17,104 nt of DNA from Candidatus Pelagibacter sp. (GTDB lineage: Bacteria > Pseudomonadota > Alphaproteobacteria > Pelagibacterales > Pelagibacteraceae): the NCBI GenBank assembly GCA_028408025.1, contig JAOOKL010000011.1:1-17104 (forward strand), read 5' to 3'. The notes beneath the pieces were generated by a model. It saw only the letters and a list, made by a program, of their open reading frames with translations. It ran no database searches and had not been told where the DNA came from. The position numbers and the translations under genes were made by a program. Positions 14,741 through 17,104 of the stretch are shown here, one piece after another. Each line of letters opens with the position of its first letter. Position 1 is the stretch's first letter.

Positions 14741-16042
14741 ATGTCAACAGCTTTTAAGATAGACAAATTTTTAAATAATTTTTTTAGTATGAGTTTACAA
14801 GACTCAGATAAAGAACTTTTTGACTCGGTTAAAAAAGAATTTTTGAGACAACAAAACCACGTTGAATTAATTGCTTCAGAAAATATCGTTTCCAAAGCTG
14901 TATTAGAAGCCCAAGGTTCTGTTTTAACAAATAAATATGCAGAAGGTTATCCTGGAAAGAGGTACTACGGTGGCTGTGAATTCGTTGATCATTCTGAAAC
15001 TTTAGCCATAGAGCGAGCAAAAAAATTATTTGATTGTAAGTTTGCAAATGTACAACCTCATTCCGGTGCTCAAGCAAATGGGGCTGTGTATCTAGCTTTA
15101 ATAAAACCTGGAGACACAATACTTGGTATGAGCTTAAATTCTGGTGGACACCTTACTCACGGCGCTAAACCTGCTCAATCGGGAAAGTGGTTTAATGCAA
15201 TTCATTATGATGTTGATAAAAAATCTGGCTTAATTGACTATGATAATGTTGAAAAGCTTGCGTTGGAAAATAAACCGAAACTAATTATTGCTGGAGGTAG
15301 CGCTTATTCTAGAACAATAGATTTTAAGAAATTTAGAGAAATTGCGGATAAAGTAAAAGCTTTTCTGCTTGTAGATATGGCACATTTTTCTGGTTTAGTA
15401 GCGGGTGGAGTTTACCCTAATCCTACAAAATATGCAGACGTCGTAACTTCAACCACTCATAAAGTTTTAAGAGGCCCAAGGGGAGGAATTATTCTAACAA
15501 ATAATGAAGAACTAATTAAAAAATTTAATAGCGCAATATTTCCTGGTCTACAAGGAGGCCCACTGATGCATGTAATTGCTGCAAAAGCAGTTTGTTTTAA
15601 AGAAGCTTTATCCGATGATTTTAAAGTTTACTCTAAAAATGTGATAAGCAATGCCAAAGTATTATCTGATAAATTAGTTTCTAATGGATTTAAAATATTT
15701 TCTGGTGGCACTGATACTCATTTAATGCTTGTTGATTTAAGAGATTTTAATGTTACAGGTAAAGATGCTGAGGCTTCTTTGGGCCGTTCAAATATAACAT
15801 GTAACAAAAATGGAATTCCATTTGATACACAAAGTCCTATGATTACTTCAGGAATAAGATTAGGAACCCCAGCATGCACAACAAGAGGGTTCGGTTTTAA
15901 AGAATTTTCTTTAATTGCTGACCTAATTACAAAAGTTGTAAAAGGTTTAAGTAAAAATGGTCAAAATAACTCAAAAATAGAAAAGGAAGTGCAAAAAGAG
16001 ATTATTGATCTTTGTTCATCTTTTCCTATATATAGTGATTAA
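14741..16042 (+). CDS. glyA: Serine hydroxymethyltransferase
   Basis: PLP enzyme that interconverts serine and glycine with tetrahydrofolate, the main source of one-carbon units. The 433 residues include [13 protein letters not shown] (39-51), [18 protein letters not shown] (66-83), QPHSGAQAN (105-113), [13 protein letters not shown] (211-223, with Asp212 and His215) and the PLP lysine Lys241 in [14 protein letters not shown]. The start at 14741 gives an N terminus ending [10 protein letters not shown], which matches the alphaproteobacterial pattern; an ATG at residue 17 would cut this. No glycine riboswitch fits in the two-base gap to rpiB. The glyA-nrdR-ribD order is widespread in Alphaproteobacteria. 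Confidence 0.97.
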   Translation: MSTAFKIDKFLNNFFSMSLQDSDKELFDSVKKEFLRQQNHVELIASENIVSKAVLEAQGSVLTNKYAEGYPGKRYYGGCEFVDHSETLAIERAKKLFDCKFANVQPHSGAQANGAVYLALIKPGDTILGMSLNSGGHLTHGAKPAQSGKWFNAIHYDVDKKSGLIDYDNVEKLALENKPKLIIAGGSAYSRTIDFKKFREIADKVKAFLLVDMAHFSGLVAGGVYPNPTKYADVVTSTTHKVLRGPRGGIILTNNEELIKKFNSAIFPGLQGGPLMHVIAAKAVCFKEALSDDFKVYSKNVISNAKVLSDKLVSNGFKIFSGGTDTHLMLVDLRDFNVTGKDAEASLGRSNITCNKNGIPFDTQSPMITSGIRLGTPACTTRGFGFKEFSLIADLITKVVKGLSKNGQNNSKIEKEVQKEIIDLCSSFPIYSD

Positions 16043-16057
16043 TTTTAATAAATAACT

Positions 16058-16519
16058 ATGCTTTGTCCATTTTGTAGAGAAAAAGACACTTCCGTCGTTG
16101 ACTCCAGGCCAACTGAAGATGGTACAGCAATAAGACGACGAAGATTATGCGGGTGCGATCGAAAAGAAAGATTTACAACTTTTGAAAGAGTACAATTTCA
16201 AGAATTAACTGTGATTAAAGGTAATGGAAAAAGAGAACCTTTCGATAGAGATAAAATTTCAAAATCTATAAGGATAGCAACCAGGAAAAGACCAATCGAC
16301 TCTGAAACTATAGAAAAATTTATATCTAAAATTGTTAGAAATCTTGAAGGATTAGGTGAGAGTGAAATCCCAACCCCAACTATTGGAAAGTTTATCATGG
16401 AAGGTTTATCAAGCTTAGATAAAGTTGCCTATGTTCGTTTTGCTTCTGTCTATAAGAATTTTAAAGAAGCAAAAGATTTTGAACAGTTTGTAGGTAGCTT
16501 AGATGAAAATAAATCATAA
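16058..16519 (+). CDS. nrdR: Ribonucleotide reductase transcriptional repressor NrdR
   Basis: ATP/dATP-sensing repressor of ribonucleotide reductase genes. The 153 residues comprise an N-terminal zinc ribbon and an ATP-cone domain (about 49-139, starting [17 protein letters not shown]). The ribbon keeps Cys3 and Cys6 (CPFC), the [17 protein letters not shown] block and RFTTFERVQ, but the second cysteine pair is Cys31-Gly-Cys33 instead of the usual CxxC, followed by DRKE, two residues longer than usual before RFTT. The protein otherwise looks intact, with [15 protein letters not shown] near the end as in the family. No ribonucleotide reductase gene or NrdR box is visible in the window. It follows glyA by 15 bases and overlaps ribD by 17. 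Confidence 0.94.
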   Translation: MLCPFCREKDTSVVDSRPTEDGTAIRRRRLCGCDRKERFTTFERVQFQELTVIKGNGKREPFDRDKISKSIRIATRKRPIDSETIEKFISKIVRNLEGLGESEIPTPTIGKFIMEGLSSLDKVAYVRFASVYKNFKEAKDFEQFVGSLDENKS

Positions 16520-17104
16520 TAATTATCTAAAATTAGCCTTTGAAAATGCAAAAATTAATCTAGGCAAAACAAAAATGAATCCTTCTGTAGGTTGCGTCAT
16601 AGTTAGAAATGACTCAGTTATTTCATCTGGCAGAACTTCAACTTCTGGACGACCTCATGCAGAGGCAAATGCTTTAAAAAATAAAAAAAACTTTAATAAT
16701 TCAGATTTGTACGTAACAATGGAGCCATGTACTCATTATGGTGTGACCCCGCCCTGTACAAATTTAATATTAAAAAAAGGTATAAAAAGAGTTTTTTTTT
16801 CTTCTTACGATTTTGATACTAGAACTGCAAAATTAGCTAAAAATAAATTAAAAGAGAAAAATATAAAAGCATACAAAATTATTCAAAAAAAATTTAGCTC
16901 ATTCTACCAAAGCTATTTTATAAATAAAAAAAAACTAGAACCACTAATTGATGCTAAAATAGCAATATCAAAAGATTATTATACAATAAATAAAAAATCT
17001 AAATGGATAACTAATGTTTTTTCCAGAAGAAGAGCTCATCTTATAAGATCAGAGTATGATGCTATTATATCAACTTCAAAATCAATAAATTCTGATAATG
17101 CTGA
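16503..17104 (+). CDS. ribD: Riboflavin biosynthesis protein RibD, deaminase plus start of reductase domain (3' end outside window)
   Basis: Bifunctional enzyme of riboflavin synthesis: deaminates the pyrimidine from GTP cyclohydrolase II, then reduces the ribosyl side chain. The frame is open from ATG 16503 to the window edge, 200 residues. The deaminase domain (1-about 140) has [10 protein letters not shown] (25-34), the zinc and proton-relay motif PHAEA with His52 and Glu54, and [12 protein letters not shown] (74-85) with Cys76 and Cys85. The reductase domain begins near 146 with [12 protein letters not shown] and SKWIT (166-170). The stretch between the domains, [13 protein letters not shown], lacks the usual DPNP-like and glycine-rich text, so this linker has diverged. 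The start lies 17 bases inside nrdR; TAGGT about ten bases upstream is a weak ribosome-binding candidate. ribE/ribH would be expected downstream. Confidence 0.93.
   Translation, partial: MKINHNNYLKLAFENAKINLGKTKMNPSVGCVIVRNDSVISSGRTSTSGRPHAEANALKNKKNFNNSDLYVTMEPCTHYGVTPPCTNLILKKGIKRVFFSSYDFDTRTAKLAKNKLKEKNIKAYKIIQKKFSSFYQSYFINKKKLEPLIDAKIAISKDYYTINKKSKWITNVFSRRRAHLIRSEYDAIISTSKSINSDNA

Noticed and set aside
14730..14745. Glycine riboswitch before glyA
   Set aside because: Only two bases separate rpiB and glyA, and no aptamer consensus is found in the rpiB end.
14829..15119. A 96-codon minus-strand open frame within glyA
   Set aside because: Entirely antisense to conserved SHMT motifs; shadow frame.

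Overview
The window is a very AT-rich, extremely compact bacterial chromosome segment. Gene content, gene order and the near absence of non-coding DNA fit a SAR11 / Candidatus Pelagibacter-type alphaproteobacterium. The supporting evidence is the slt-dapA-smpB and acpS-lepB-rnc-recO synteny of Alphaproteobacteria, a metal site in HemB without cysteines, and a TPP riboswitch in front of a sodium:solute symporter, an arrangement known from SAR11. The taxonomic call is by recognition, not by a search.

Layout. Positions 1-506 hold the 3' end of a umuC-like translesion polymerase gene. A predicted promoter at its stop codon leads straight into a minimal TPP riboswitch (about 512-579) that runs into the start of a symporter gene (580-2031, thiV-like). 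This gene meets a RarD-type permease gene (2004-2876, minus strand) tail to tail. A tRNA-Ser(GCU) with encoded CCA (2946-3037) follows. The lytic transglycosylase slt (3039-5282, minus strand) ends one base after the tRNA and shares a 29-bp divergent start region with dapA.

From 5312 to 12630 lie ten plus-strand genes (dapA, smpB, folK, spoT/rel, pyrE, pdxJ, acpS, lepB, rnc, recO) with no intergenic base at all: every stop overlaps the next start. They cover lysine/cell-wall precursor synthesis, ribosome rescue, folate, stringent response, pyrimidine and B6 synthesis, lipid carrier activation, protein secretion, RNA processing and DNA repair. recO meets hemB (minus strand) tail to tail.

The last block, from 13702 to the window end, is a second plus-strand operon: a putative 2-oxoglutarate/Fe(II)-type hydroxylase of unknown substrate, rpiB, glyA, nrdR and the start of ribD (cut by the window end). 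It links pentose phosphate, one-carbon metabolism, ribonucleotide reductase control and riboflavin synthesis.

There is no stretch of 300 bases without a gene; the largest non-coding gaps are under 80 bases. I see no mobile elements, CRISPR or GC-rich intrinsic terminators. The most interesting points are regulatory economy (a riboswitch carrying the only clear Shine-Dalgarno sequence of the window, overlapping divergent promoters, a possible leaderless dapA), a shortened Rel/SpoT, an atypical NrdR zinc site, and the unassigned hydroxylase.
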